The notes below the pieces were generated by a model. That model made no database searches and was not told the DNA's origin. It saw nothing but the letters and a program-made list of their open reading frames with translations. Positions 1-8,394 of a stretch of 64,000 nucleotides of DNA are shown piece after piece. Where the stretch lies: the NCBI RefSeq assembly GCF_963518325.1, contig NZ_CAUQJB010000023.1, forward strand, positions 1 through 64,000. The letters run 5' to 3'. Made by a program: the position numbers and the translations under genes. The stretch comes from Vagococcus_D sp963518325 (lineage in GTDB: Bacteria; Bacillota; Bacilli; Lactobacillales; Vagococcaceae). The first letter of the stretch is position 1; every line of letters starts with the position of its first letter.

Positions 1-12
1 AACACAAAAAAA

Positions 13-63
13 GTGGGATAAAAGCAGATTAATCATCTACTTTTGTCCCACCCTCGTTTTTTT
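13..63. terminator. Bidirectional rho-independent terminator
   Basis: A 12-bp stem (GTGGGATAAAAG at 13-24 with CTTTTGTCCCAC at 40-51, one wobble pair) is followed on the plus strand by a T run at 57-63. On the other side A7 at 6-12 gives a T run for the minus strand. It can end both an upstream plus-strand gene and the minus-strand gene at 71-439. Confidence 0.75.
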
Positions 64-70
64 GTCGGAA

Positions 71-439
71 TCAACTAGTTTTTTTCTCTAGAAGGTATGT
101 CATATCATTGGCCTCGTCATAAAAATCATAGGGCATAAGCTCACGACAATTGATGATTAAATGATAGCCATATTGATCACGTAACACCAAACGTTCAGTG
201 GTTAGTTCTAACAATTCAGCAGGAAAAAGATGATCATCAATTTTGACAGATAAATCCGCAGAAATGTCTAAAGAATGTTGAACTTTATGATGTTGATCAA
301 TAAACCACCAAGAACCTTGGTAATGTTGCTGCAAGGTCAATTGATTAGCACTTTTTTTATTTTTTCTTAAGAGCAACGAACTGGCGACGCCAGCGACGAC
401 CGACAGGCCCAGAAAGACAGACCAGTGTTTTTTAGCCAT
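71..439 (-). CDS. Small membrane-anchored protein, DUF4828-like
   Basis: A 122-residue protein of unknown function. The N-terminus (about residues 7-24) is a hydrophobic segment followed by an RKNKK basic stretch, which suggests a signal anchor or uncleaved signal peptide. The rest is a compact beta-rich domain with a GSWWFID start and several alternating hydrophobic strands. The overall pattern (short anchor, then a W-F-D domain of about 80 residues) resembles the DUF4828 family found in enterococci; this assignment is from memory of the family. An AAGGTGGGG ribosome binding site lies just upstream of the ATG on the minus strand. The gene stands alone, divergent from sfsA, and ends at a strong hairpin. 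Role unknown. Confidence 0.7.
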   Translation of the reverse strand: MAKKHWSVFLGLSVVAGVASSLLLRKNKKSANQLTLQQHYQGSWWFIDQHHKVQHSLDISADLSVKIDDHLFPAELLELTTERLVLRDQYGYHLIINCRELMPYDFYDEANDMTYLLEKKTS

Positions 440-698
440 AAAATCCCCACCTTTTTGTAAGCGATAGATACCCTGTAAACGACTAGTGACTCAACAAGAA
501 TCATGCCTAGGACGTCTCTATTACCTTTGTTCCCTTATCATACTCCATCTATAATCGTTTGACTATCCATCTTAGGGCCTACTTAAGGAAAATTTAGTGT
601 ATAATTAAAGAGATGATCTGTTTTATTTTAACTGACTAAGAAAAAGTCACAAGACAATTCTAAGAGAAACGGAATCAAAAAGTGTAAGGAGGTGTCTG

Positions 699-1448
699 AT
701 GATAGTAGAATACCCTAAAGTTGAGGTAGCTAAACTAATTGAACGTAAAAATCGATTTATTGCTCACTGTTATTTGCCAGAAAAAGGGGAGGTCGTGGTT
801 CATGTTAAAAATACTGGACGTTGTCGCGAACTTTTTTACCCAGGTGTCGAAGTTGCTTTGAGTTATCAGGCCTCTGCCACGAGAAAAACGGACTATGATT
901 TGATTGCAGTAAAAAAAGGGGCAAAGTGGATTAACATTGATAGCCAAGTGCCAAATCTCTTGACCTATGAAGGCATTAGAAATGGTCAAATCAGTTTACC
1001 TGGCTTAACCGGTGAGATTGCGACCATCAGAAGAGAAGTGACTTTTAATCACTCCCGATTTGATGTATATTTAGAGACAGATCAAGATGAAAAAGTCATC
1101 GTAGAAGTTAAAGGCCTGACCTTGGAAAATCAGCAAATTGGGGCTTTTCCAGATGCTCCAACCGAGCGCGGCTTGAAACACGTTCGTGAGCTAATTGAAT
1201 TAGGGCAAGCAGGCTATCGCGTTTATCTATTATTCATCGTTCAAATGGCAGACACTCAGGTTGCCACCATTCACAACGAAATGCAGCCGGCATTAGCCAC
1301 AACCATTGCTGAGGGCCAAAGAACGGGCTTGGAAGTTCTGGCTTATACATGCCAAGTCACACCCAATACGATTGAAATTAAAGAACCCATTCCTTTTGAT
1401 TTAACGGCGCCCTTTATTAACCCAAACGATGACAGTGCGGCGACATAA
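699..1448 (+). CDS. sfsA: SfsA family DNA/RNA nuclease (sugar fermentation stimulation protein)
   Basis: A full-length 249-residue SfsA homologue. The N-terminal part is an OB-like fold with the family-typical NTGRCRELFYPG segment (about residues 37-48). The C-terminal part has the nuclease-like core, with E136-V-K138 as the E-x-K of a PD-(D/E)xK site and the conserved FPDAPTERG segment after it. The family was named for effects on maltose metabolism in Escherichia coli and is now described as having nuclease activity; the physiological role in Firmicutes is unclear. AAGGAGG lies 7 nt before the ATG, so the start is firm. A 48-nt gap separates it from the next gene, probably co-transcribed. 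Confidence 0.9.
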   Translation: MIVEYPKVEVAKLIERKNRFIAHCYLPEKGEVVVHVKNTGRCRELFYPGVEVALSYQASATRKTDYDLIAVKKGAKWINIDSQVPNLLTYEGIRNGQISLPGLTGEIATIRREVTFNHSRFDVYLETDQDEKVIVEVKGLTLENQQIGAFPDAPTERGLKHVRELIELGQAGYRVYLLFIVQMADTQVATIHNEMQPALATTIAEGQRTGLEVLAYTCQVTPNTIEIKEPIPFDLTAPFINPNDDSAAT

Positions 1449-1496
1449 CTGTCACTTGCGACTAAGAAATACAATCAACCATATGGAGGTAATAAC

Positions 1497-2495
1497 ATGC
1501 TTAAATTAGGAATTATCGGGACAAACTGGATCACCAATCAATTTGTAGATGCGGCGATCGCCTCAAAGGACTATGAATTAACCGCCATCTATTCAAGAAA
1601 CGAAGCATCTGCTTTAACCTTTGGTGCCCCTTATGGCGTGACCAAGGTTAAGACAGAGTTAAGTGAATTTGTCAGCTTGCCTGAGCTTGACGTGATTTAC
1701 ATTGCGTCACCTAATAGCTTGCATTTCCAACAAGCCAAACTGGCTATCGAACAGGGCAAACACGTGATAGTTGAAAAACCAGCCGTGTCCACCTCCGCCG
1801 AGTTGGCAGAAGTTGTCGCTCTAGCTAAAGAAAAAAACTGTTTTTACTTTGAAGCGGCCCGCAATATTCATGAAGCCAGTTTCAAAAAAGTCACAGAGAT
1901 ATTGCCGCAAGCCCAAGATATTATTGGCGCGAATTTTAGTTTTATGAAATATTCTTCCCGTTATGATTTAGTATTAGCAGGGGAAGAACCCAATATCTTT
2001 TCAACGGCCTTTTCAGGTGGCGCTTTGATGGATTTAGGCGTTTATGTGGTCTATGCAGCCGTCGCCTGGTTTGGTAAACCAGAAAGTGTCCACTACTTTG
2101 CCCGTAAAGTACCGACAGGCGTTGACGGCATTGGCACAATGGTTTTACGCTACGAAAATTTTGATGTCAATTTAATGACCGGGAAAATCGGCAATAGCTT
2201 CTTACCATCAGAAATCTACAGCTTGGACGAAACCATTGTCTTAAATGCAGTCAACAGTATTGAATCAATTAAGGTTTATGACCGCCATCAAGGGGCCTTC
2301 AAAGAGGTGGAAGCAGCTCCAGAAGAAGTGCCAATGATCGCGGAAGCACGTGATTTTGCAGCCGTAATCAATCATCCTACAGATGAAAGCTGGCAACACG
2401 CCTACCAAGAATGGTTAGCGATCGCTCAGGATGTGCACCTCATCATGGAAGAACTGCGCAAACAGGCAGATATTGTTTTTCCAGCCGACAACTAA
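1497..2495 (+). CDS. Gfo/Idh/MocA family NAD(P)-dependent oxidoreductase
   Basis: A 332-residue protein with an N-terminal Rossmann fold. The dinucleotide-binding segment LGIIGTNWIT is at residues 3-12 and the family-typical EKPA motif (the Lys acts in catalysis in the family) lies near residue 98. The C-terminal alpha/beta substrate domain includes the FSGGALMDLGVY segment expected for this family. Members oxidise or reduce sugars, inositols and related polyols; the substrate here cannot be read from the sequence. It follows sfsA by 48 nt with a GGAGG site before the ATG. No sugar transporter is adjacent, so a metabolic link is not evident. Confidence 0.88.
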   Translation: MLKLGIIGTNWITNQFVDAAIASKDYELTAIYSRNEASALTFGAPYGVTKVKTELSEFVSLPELDVIYIASPNSLHFQQAKLAIEQGKHVIVEKPAVSTSAELAEVVALAKEKNCFYFEAARNIHEASFKKVTEILPQAQDIIGANFSFMKYSSRYDLVLAGEEPNIFSTAFSGGALMDLGVYVVYAAVAWFGKPESVHYFARKVPTGVDGIGTMVLRYENFDVNLMTGKIGNSFLPSEIYSLDETIVLNAVNSIESIKVYDRHQGAFKEVEAAPEEVPMIAEARDFAAVINHPTDESWQHAYQEWLAIAQDVHLIMEELRKQADIVFPADN

Positions 2496-2510
2496 GGAAG
2501 GAAAACGACA

Positions 2511-2539
2511 AGGTGGTTGGACATGTTGGCCAACCACCT
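2511..2539 (+). terminator. Hairpin after the oxidoreductase gene, weak terminator
   Basis: AGGTGGTTGG (2511-2520) and CCAACCACCT (2530-2539) form a perfect 10-bp stem with a 9-nt loop. Only a short T stretch follows, so termination may be partial. It separates the sfsA/oxidoreductase pair from the helicase gene. Confidence 0.5.
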
Positions 2540-2637
2540 TTAGCCTGTTGAAGACCATTGATATTAGACTAGAATAAATACCCCTTTTTGTGCTAAGATG
2601 CATATGATAGACGTAAAAAAATTGGAGATTAAACGAT

Positions 2638-3933
2638 ATGGAATTTGTTACGAACTTGCCACAACCATGGCAAACTTATTGGAATGAACTTGGCTATGAG
2701 GCACCTTCTGTGATTCAAGCTAAATGCTACGATGCCTTAATGGCTAAACAAAACTTAGTAGGGGTTTCACCGACAGGCTCTGGTAAAACAGTGGCGTATC
2801 TTTTGCCCCTATTGCAAAGGGTTAGAGCTGGTGAAGGCAATCAGTTACTGATTTTATTACCTTCTCAAGAACTAGCCGTCCAAGTGGCAACTGTTGCAAA
2901 AAACTGGGCTGACTTAGTTGGCATCAAAGTCCAATCACTGATTGGTGGAGCAAATGTAAAACGCCAAGTGGACAAGTTAAAAGAAAAGCCAGAAGTATTG
3001 GTGGGAACCCCTGGGCGAGTTCATGAATTGATTAAAACCAAGAAAGTCAAAGCCCACTTGTTACAAACAATTGTCTTGGATGAAGTTGATCAGCTAATCG
3101 AAGTTAGTGAATTAAACGCCACAAAACATATTTTAAAAGCTGTTAGTAACGACAGTCAGTTAGTCTGTGTCTCGGCCACGGCTGTTGATATCCAAGAACG
3201 ATTGGAAAGCAAGTGGTCAGATGCCATGGTTGTTGTCGATGTGACAGCAGAAGATCAGTCGGCAGGCCAAGTCACTCATAACTTTATCCGTGTGGCTCCT
3301 CGGAAACGATTGGAAATGTTGAAAAAATTAGCCTTTGTCAATGGGTTTAAAGCGATTGTCTTCTTTAACGAATTACAGGAAATGGGATCAGTAGCCGATA
3401 AGTTGGCTTATCAAGGCGTTCCCAATGTGACCTTGGCTTCGGATCAAAATAAAATGGAACGCAAACTAGCTTTAAGTGCCTTTGCAGAAGGGAAGGTCTC
3501 CTTACTGCTAACCACTGATATTGCTGCTCGAGGCTTGGATTTTATCGCCTTACCATTTGTGTTGCATTATGATGTGCCATATTCAGTGGAAAGTTACACA
3601 CATCGTTCAGGACGGACTGGGCGTATGGGCAAAGATGGAACTGTTCTAGCCTTTGCTGGTGAATACGAATTAAAAGATTTGAAAAAAGTGTCTAAAGGTC
3701 ATGACCTGACAGAACTGGCGGTCCACAGTGCCAAATTAGTGCCAGCCACAGCAGTGGATAAAAAAGCTGACAAACCTAAGAAGGTTGAGCAAATTGAACA
3801 GGCGACCGCAAAATCCGTCGATTTAGGTATAAAAAGACCAGAAGTCAAAAAAGGCAAAGAACCACGTAAACATAAGAAAAAAGATCAAAAAAATAAAGGG
3901 GCTCGCAGAAAAACCAAACAAGAGCCCAGCTAG
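2638..3933 (+). CDS. DEAD-box ATP-dependent RNA helicase
   Basis: A 431-residue superfamily 2 helicase, likely acting in RNA unwinding for ribosome assembly or mRNA turnover, especially in the cold. Visible motifs in order: Q-motif region (SVIQAKC), motif I GSGKT at 47-51, Ia PSQELA, Ib TPGR, motif II DEVD at 148-151 (a variant of DEAD), motif III SAT, motif IV IVFFNE, motif V TTDIAARGLD and motif VI HRSGRTGR from residue 322. The last 60 or so residues are very rich in Lys and Arg, as in CshB-like helicases, and probably bind RNA non-specifically. The ATG follows a GGAG site. The sigma-54 activator gene begins 42 nt downstream. Confidence 0.9.
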   Translation: MEFVTNLPQPWQTYWNELGYEAPSVIQAKCYDALMAKQNLVGVSPTGSGKTVAYLLPLLQRVRAGEGNQLLILLPSQELAVQVATVAKNWADLVGIKVQSLIGGANVKRQVDKLKEKPEVLVGTPGRVHELIKTKKVKAHLLQTIVLDEVDQLIEVSELNATKHILKAVSNDSQLVCVSATAVDIQERLESKWSDAMVVVDVTAEDQSAGQVTHNFIRVAPRKRLEMLKKLAFVNGFKAIVFFNELQEMGSVADKLAYQGVPNVTLASDQNKMERKLALSAFAEGKVSLLLTTDIAARGLDFIALPFVLHYDVPYSVESYTHRSGRTGRMGKDGTVLAFAGEYELKDLKKVSKGHDLTELAVHSAKLVPATAVDKKADKPKKVEQIEQATAKSVDLGIKRPEVKKGKEPRKHKKKDQKNKGARRKTKQEPS

Positions 3934-3975
3934 AATGGCACAATGAGTCTGTACGAGAAATGTTGGAGGGAAACG

Positions 3976-6669
3976 ATGTCTAATAGAAAAGAGCAAATCA
4001 TTCATTTGTTAAACGATCGTCCAGAAGGACTGACTGCCATGGAAGTAGCAGAAACCATGGATTTGGATCGAACAAATGTCAGCCGCTATTTAAACGATTT
4101 AGCAAAAGAAGGCCGTGTTAAGCGGTCTGATGGCCGACCGGTTATCTTTACAATAGCTAGCGCCTCGATGACCGAAGAAGCCTCCTTTGATGTAACCTTT
4201 GATAATTTAGTCGGAGCCAATGAGTCCTTAAAGGTGGTGATCCAGCAAGCCAAGGCGGCGATGCTGTATCCTCCTCGGGGACTGCATTCGATTGTTTTTG
4301 GGCAGACCGGAACAGGTAAATCCCTATTCGCAGAGTGTATGTATCGTTTTGCGATTACCTCTGGCACTCTCCCTCAGGATGCCCCCTTTATTTCCTTTAA
4401 CTGTGCCGATTACGCTCAAAACCCCCAGTTGCTCTTTGGGCACATTTTCGGAGTGAAAAAAGGAGCGTATACGGGCGCCGATGAGGATCAAGAAGGCTTG
4501 ATGGCGAAAGCCGATGGGGGGATTCTCTTTTTAGATGAGATCCACCGTTTGCCACCAGAAGGGCAAGAAATGCTCTTTACCTTTATCGATAAAGGCATTT
4601 ACCGTCCATTAGGGGAAAGCAGCAAAACCCACAAGGCATCGGTTCAAATTATTGGGGCGACCACTGAATCGTCAGAAGGCTTTTTAAGCACCTTTAATCG
4701 ACGAATTCCCATGTCGATTACCTTGCCACCTTTAACAGAGCGCACCATCGATGAGCGTTATGAAATTGTGACACTTTTTATTAAGCAAGAAGCCAATCGC
4801 CTAAATCAGCGGATCATCGTTGAACGAGATGCGATTCTGGCCTTTATGCTCTATCATGCAGAAGGCAATATCGGTCAAGTCAAGCGAGATTTAAAACTCG
4901 TATGTGCCAAGGCATTTTTACACTACCGCACCTATCAGGAAGAGTATTTGACAATCAATCAAAAGGAACTGCCACTACAAGTTCAAAAGGGCCTCTTAAA
5001 GATTAAAGAGTTGCCAGATCGTGTGGACCGCTTTATTGACAAAAGTAGCCAGTACCTAACCTTTGATCCCGGCACCAGTGAAGTGGTTTGGTCGCTGGAT
5101 CCAGCCCGAGACATGGAAGTATACAATGCCATTGAAGAAAAAGTGTCCAATTTGTCGCCGAAAGAATTAAAAAATACCACCCTTGAAGCGTTAATTGCCA
5201 CCGACGTCAGCAAGTATTTTGAGGCCTATGTGGACGAGTTATCTCGCAATGACATTCATCGGGAATTGATTGCAGACGATGTTTGGTATTTAACTGACCG
5301 CTTGTACGACATTGCCGAAGAACGATTAGGACGCAAGTACAATGAAAAGGCCCGCTTCACCTTTGCTCTACACCTCCAAGGTACCTTGGAGCGGATCAGG
5401 GAAGAAAGAAGCATCATTCATCCTAATCTGAACGAAATTCGCATCAACTACAAAAAAGAATTCCAAGTGGCCATTGATTTATCAGCCATCATCGAAGAAG
5501 AATACAATATTGAAATCCCCTTTGATGAAATTGGGTTTATTACCATGTTCTTATCACTGGATATTAGTGAACCGATTACCCGTCACGAAAGCAAGGTGAC
5601 GGTGGTGGTGCTGATGCACGGGAAGTCAACAGCGTCCAGCATGTTAGAAGCGGTTCAAGAATTGCTGGGAACCGATACAGGTCAGGCCTTTAATATGCCT
5701 TTAACCATGGAAGTTCAGCACATGTATGAACAACTAAAAAACTTTGTTTTGGCCAACCGCCACGAGATGGCAAGTGGCATGTTGCTGTTGACCGATATGG
5801 GCTCATTGAATACCTTTGGTAATATGATTTATGAGGAAACTGGCATACGGACTAAGGCGATTTCCATGGGCAGCACCATGACGGTCTTGGAAGCCGTACG
5901 GATGGCCAGTATTGGTCGGACCTTGGAAGACATTTATCAAAACATTCAAATGTCCTTTGAAAGTATTATTCGCAATCAATTCCGTCCGCAGCGTGTGCTT
6001 GAAAAAGCGGTGATCGTCACCTGCTTTACGGGTGAAGGAGTAGCGGCCAAATTATATGAACGGATTTTGCCCGTGATTAATACGAAGGAAATTGAAATTA
6101 TTCAAATGCAGTTTCTGGAGAAAGAAGCCTTTAAGAAACACATTGACGAATTGATGGAGACCTATGAAATTAAAGCGATTGTGGGAACGGTAGACGTTGA
6201 ATATCAAAACATCCCCTTTTTCTCAGCCTTCGACATCTTTAATAATGAAAAATTAAACGTCTTTAAACGAATTGCCGCTGATGAAGTTCCTTTGGAGCAA
6301 ATGGTAACTTCACTGGAAGGAACCATAAAAAGTGTTGAGTCTGTGGCGGACCTATTAGCCCTCCTCCAAAAAATCGTCCATCAGATACAAGCTGATATGC
6401 AAATTATTGTGGAACCAGGCATAGATGCTGGGGTCTTGATTCATTTGGCTTTCCTAGTTGAAGCCTTAAAAACAGGGCAGGAAGCTCGCAAGTTTAGTGA
6501 TTTAGATAACTTTAAAGCTAAAAATCGAATTGAGATTACAGCAGTGCGCTCTAATCTGATGCAACTGGAGAAGTTGTACAACATTACACTGCCTGAAAGT
6601 GAAATTGCTTACTTAGCGCAGATGATGATTGAAAATCGGATAGATAAGAACTTTATTGATACACACTAA
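3976..6669 (+). CDS. LevR/CelR-type sigma-54-dependent PTS transcription activator
   Basis: An 897-residue activator. An N-terminal winged helix (about 5-60) precedes an AAA+ domain with Walker A GQTGTGKS (about 109-117), the sigma-54-contacting loop GAYTGA (163-168) and Walker B (GGILFLDEI, about 185). Then come a PTS regulation domain with LHLQG and HPNL histidines (about 480-560), an EIIA-mannose-like domain (VVVLMHGKS), an EIIB-like segment and a second PRD at the C-terminus. This is the LevR architecture: PTS phosphorylation of the PRD and EIIA histidines sets activity in the family. The reading frame extends 33 nt upstream, but GGAGGG at 3965-3970 places the start at ATG 3976. The two exact sigma-54 promoters immediately downstream make the neighbouring PTS genes its obvious targets. 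Confidence 0.93.
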   Translation: MSNRKEQIIHLLNDRPEGLTAMEVAETMDLDRTNVSRYLNDLAKEGRVKRSDGRPVIFTIASASMTEEASFDVTFDNLVGANESLKVVIQQAKAAMLYPPRGLHSIVFGQTGTGKSLFAECMYRFAITSGTLPQDAPFISFNCADYAQNPQLLFGHIFGVKKGAYTGADEDQEGLMAKADGGILFLDEIHRLPPEGQEMLFTFIDKGIYRPLGESSKTHKASVQIIGATTESSEGFLSTFNRRIPMSITLPPLTERTIDERYEIVTLFIKQEANRLNQRIIVERDAILAFMLYHAEGNIGQVKRDLKLVCAKAFLHYRTYQEEYLTINQKELPLQVQKGLLKIKELPDRVDRFIDKSSQYLTFDPGTSEVVWSLDPARDMEVYNAIEEKVSNLSPKELKNTTLEALIATDVSKYFEAYVDELSRNDIHRELIADDVWYLTDRLYDIAEERLGRKYNEKARFTFALHLQGTLERIREERSIIHPNLNEIRINYKKEFQVAIDLSAIIEEEYNIEIPFDEIGFITMFLSLDISEPITRHESKVTVVVLMHGKSTASSMLEAVQELLGTDTGQAFNMPLTMEVQHMYEQLKNFVLANRHEMASGMLLLTDMGSLNTFGNMIYEETGIRTKAISMGSTMTVLEAVRMASIGRTLEDIYQNIQMSFESIIRNQFRPQRVLEKAVIVTCFTGEGVAAKLYERILPVINTKEIEIIQMQFLEKEAFKKHIDELMETYEIKAIVGTVDVEYQNIPFFSAFDIFNNEKLNVFKRIAADEVPLEQMVTSLEGTIKSVESVADLLALLQKIVHQIQADMQIIVEPGIDAGVLIHLAFLVEALKTGQEARKFSDLDNFKAKNRIEITAVRSNLMQLEKLYNITLPESEIAYLAQMMIENRIDKNFIDTH

Positions 6670-6686
6670 CTTTAGTGTGTATGTCA
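6661..6686 (+). promoter_or_regulatory. Candidate activator-binding site upstream of the first sigma-54 promoter
   Basis: A perfect 9-bp inverted repeat (ACACACTAA at 6661-6669, TTAGTGTGT at 6672-6680) overlaps the stop codon of the regulator gene. It contains AGTGTGTA at 6674, which recurs at 7755 and 7811 before the second sigma-54 promoter. The distance from AGTGTGTA to TGGCAC is 98 bp here and 97 bp for the 7811 copy. There is no T run, which argues against a simple terminator. Assignment as the regulator's enhancer is inference from spacing and repetition. Confidence 0.5.
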
Positions 6687-6770
6687 ATCAAAGGCCGTGT
6701 ACAGTTTTAAATAGTCTGACAATTGATGGGAAAAGAGCCTAATAGCAGTGAGTTTAACCGTGCCGAAAAG

Positions 6771-6788
6771 TTGGCACGGTTTTTGCTT
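6771..6788 (+). promoter_or_regulatory. Sigma-54 (-24/-12) promoter, first IIB-IIA operon
   Basis: TGGCAC (6772-6777), a 5-nt spacer, then TTGCT (6783-6787) matches the RpoN consensus exactly. It lies about 140 bp before the first IIB start and about 100 bp after the activator gene. Transcription would need RpoN plus the LevR-type activator. Confidence 0.9.
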
Positions 6789-6926
6789 ATATAAACGTGT
6801 AATCAAAAAATAACCTATAGGTTTGTTTGATAACTCAATCACTGACTTTCCACTGGCTGATGCAATCAATCAGAGAAAAAATGAGACGAGGATCAGACAC
6901 CTATAAGAAAATGGAGTGTATATAGA

Positions 6927-7244
6927 ATGGCTAAAAAAACAATTATGTTAGTATGTTCAGCAGGGATGAGTACAAGTCTATTAGTAACAAAAATGCAAAA
7001 AGCAGCAGAAGCTCAAGGAATCGAGGCAGATATCTTTGCCGTATCAGCATCAGATGCTGATTCAAACTTAGCGGATAAAAGCGTTGATGTGTTATTATTA
7101 GGCCCACAAGTCCGCTTCATGAAAGGTCAATTCGAACAAAAATTAGCGCCAATGGGGATTCCATTAGACGTGATTGACATGAAAGACTATGGCATGATGA
7201 ATGGCGAAAATGTCTTAAAAGTTGCATTAAACTTAATCGGATAA
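6927..7244 (+). CDS. PTS lactose/cellobiose-family IIB subunit, copy 1
   Basis: A 105-residue cytoplasmic IIB of the lactose/cellobiose PTS family. It carries phosphate from IIA to the sugar on a cysteine: the P-loop-like segment MLVCSAGMSTS gives Cys10 as the phosphorylation site. Length and motif are typical of CelA/ChbB. A GGAG site precedes the ATG. It is the first gene behind the sigma-54 promoter, followed 39 nt later by IIA. The copy at 8041-8358 differs by only two residues (Gln/Glu near 24 and Ser/Asn near 52). The sugar is not identifiable from IIB. Confidence 0.93.
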   Translation: MAKKTIMLVCSAGMSTSLLVTKMQKAAEAQGIEADIFAVSASDADSNLADKSVDVLLLGPQVRFMKGQFEQKLAPMGIPLDVIDMKDYGMMNGENVLKVALNLIG

Positions 7245-7283
7245 ACACTAATAACAATCGTAGAATGAGGAGTATTTAAAACA

Positions 7284-7598
7284 ATGGATGAAGCAAATTT
7301 AGAATCAATCATGGGATTAATCGTCAACGCAGGTAATGCTAAAAGTGATGCAATGGAAGCTATTCAAGCAGCTAAAGCAGGAAACTTTGAAGAAGCAGCC
7401 GACAAAATCAAAAGTGCTGAGGCTTCATTAGTAGAAGCTCATCACTCACAAACGGGTTTGTTGACGAAAGAAGCTCAAGGTGAACATATGACAGTCACAC
7501 TCTTGACGGTTCACAGTCAAGATCACTTAATGACGGCTATTGCCTTTACAGATTTGGCAAAAGAAATCATTGAATTGCACCAAAAAATCGCTGATTAA
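7284..7598 (+). CDS. PTS lactose/cellobiose-family IIA subunit, copy 1
   Basis: A 104-residue all-helical IIA of the lactose/cellobiose family, which forms trimers in known members. The family signature VHSQDHL gives His77 as the phosphorylated residue; the following QDH supplies the conserved Asp for metal binding. An alanine-rich helix (about 20-50) precedes it. GAGGAG lies before the ATG. This first IIB-IIA pair has no IIC of its own: a terminator follows at 7619-7654 and a new sigma-54 promoter starts the next transcript. Copy 2 at 8395-8709 differs at one residue (Asp40 here, Ala there). Confidence 0.93.
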   Translation: MDEANLESIMGLIVNAGNAKSDAMEAIQAAKAGNFEEAADKIKSAEASLVEAHHSQTGLLTKEAQGEHMTVTLLTVHSQDHLMTAIAFTDLAKEIIELHQKIAD

Positions 7599-7618
7599 TC
7601 AGTAATCTTAAAATATAC

Positions 7619-7654
7619 AAGAAAGACGGTGACCTTCATCGTCTTTCTTTAATT
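7619..7654 (+). terminator. Terminator after the first IIB-IIA pair
   Basis: AAGAAAGACG (7619-7628) pairs with CGTCTTTCTT (7640-7649), followed by TTAATTT. It closes the first sigma-54 transcript and makes the two IIB-IIA pairs separate operons. Confidence 0.75.
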
Positions 7655-7754
7655 TGTCAAAGTGTTTATTAATTAAGGTCGTTTCACGAACAAGAAGTTG
7701 CATGAGTTAATTACCACCAAACAGTGGCAATAATCTTGTGCGTTATCAGTCTTA

Positions 7755-7833
7755 AGTGTGTAAGTGTCAAAAAGACCTGAATTAACCCTGTCAAGACAGG
7801 TGAAATGAACAGTGTGTAACATTATAACGTTAT
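7755..7833 (+). promoter_or_regulatory. Candidate activator-binding region upstream of the second sigma-54 promoter
   Basis: AGTGTGTAA occurs at 7755-7763 and 7811-7819. Between them lies the perfect palindrome CCTGTC-AA-GACAGG (7787-7800), and just after them ATAACGTTAT (7824-7833), with a further GTGTAA at 7834. The 7811 copy sits 97 bp before TGGCAC, matching the 98 bp spacing in the first operon. This 442-bp gap (7599-8040) otherwise holds only the upstream terminator and the sigma-54 promoter; no gene is visible in it. Confidence 0.5.
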
Positions 7834-7906
7834 GTGTAAAATTGTGAGTAATTGGTCTGTACCATTACAAAAGCTGTTATATCAATGATTCAACAGCTTT
7901 AAAAAG

Positions 7907-7924
7907 TTGGCACGATAATTGCTT
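7907..7924 (+). promoter_or_regulatory. Sigma-54 (-24/-12) promoter, second IIB-IIA-IIC operon
   Basis: TGGCAC (7908-7913), a 5-nt spacer GATAA, then TTGCT (7919-7923): an exact RpoN-type promoter. The AAAAGTTGGCACG context is shared with the first promoter. It lies about 120 bp before the second IIB gene. Confidence 0.9.
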
Positions 7925-8040
7925 ATATAAAAGGTGTAACCAAACAAACAAGGAAAATTTCACAGACTATGGTTAGATCTGTAAGGTTCAGCAGTCGTTC
8001 CATAGAAGTGAGGTATCCATAAGAAAGAGGAGAATAACAG

Positions 8041-8358
8041 ATGGCTAAAAAAACAATCATGTTAGTATGTTCTGCAGGAATGAGCACCAGTCTTTTAGTA
8101 ACAAAAATGGAAAAAGCAGCTGAGGCACAAGGAATCGAAGCAGACATCTTTGCTGTATCAGCATCAGACGCTGATTCAAACTTAGCAGATAAAAATGTGG
8201 ACGTCTTATTATTAGGCCCACAAGTTCGCTTTATGAAAGGCCAGTTCGAACAAAAACTAGCGCCAATGGGCATTCCATTAGACGTCATTGACATGAAAGA
8301 CTATGGCATGATGAACGGTGAGAACGTCTTAAAAGTTGCACTAAACTTAATCGGGTAA
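8041..8358 (+). CDS. PTS lactose/cellobiose-family IIB subunit, copy 2
   Basis: A 105-residue IIB nearly identical in protein sequence to the product of 6927-7244, with Cys10 in the same MLVCSAGMSTS segment. The DNA differs at many third codon positions, so the duplication is not recent or the copies evolve under strong protein-level constraint. A strong AGAGGAG site precedes the ATG. This copy heads the operon that also encodes IIC and so probably forms the main transporter complex. Either IIB should be able to serve the single IIC in the window. Confidence 0.93.
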   Translation: MAKKTIMLVCSAGMSTSLLVTKMEKAAEAQGIEADIFAVSASDADSNLADKNVDVLLLGPQVRFMKGQFEQKLAPMGIPLDVIDMKDYGMMNGENVLKVALNLIG

Positions 8359-8394
8359 TCACCCACGACACTTGTTAGATAGGAGTATTTACAG

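Noticed and set aside
3148..3260. DEVD instead of DEAD as evidence that the helicase is inactive
   Set aside because: Motif II tolerates such changes in superfamily 2, and all other helicase motifs are intact.
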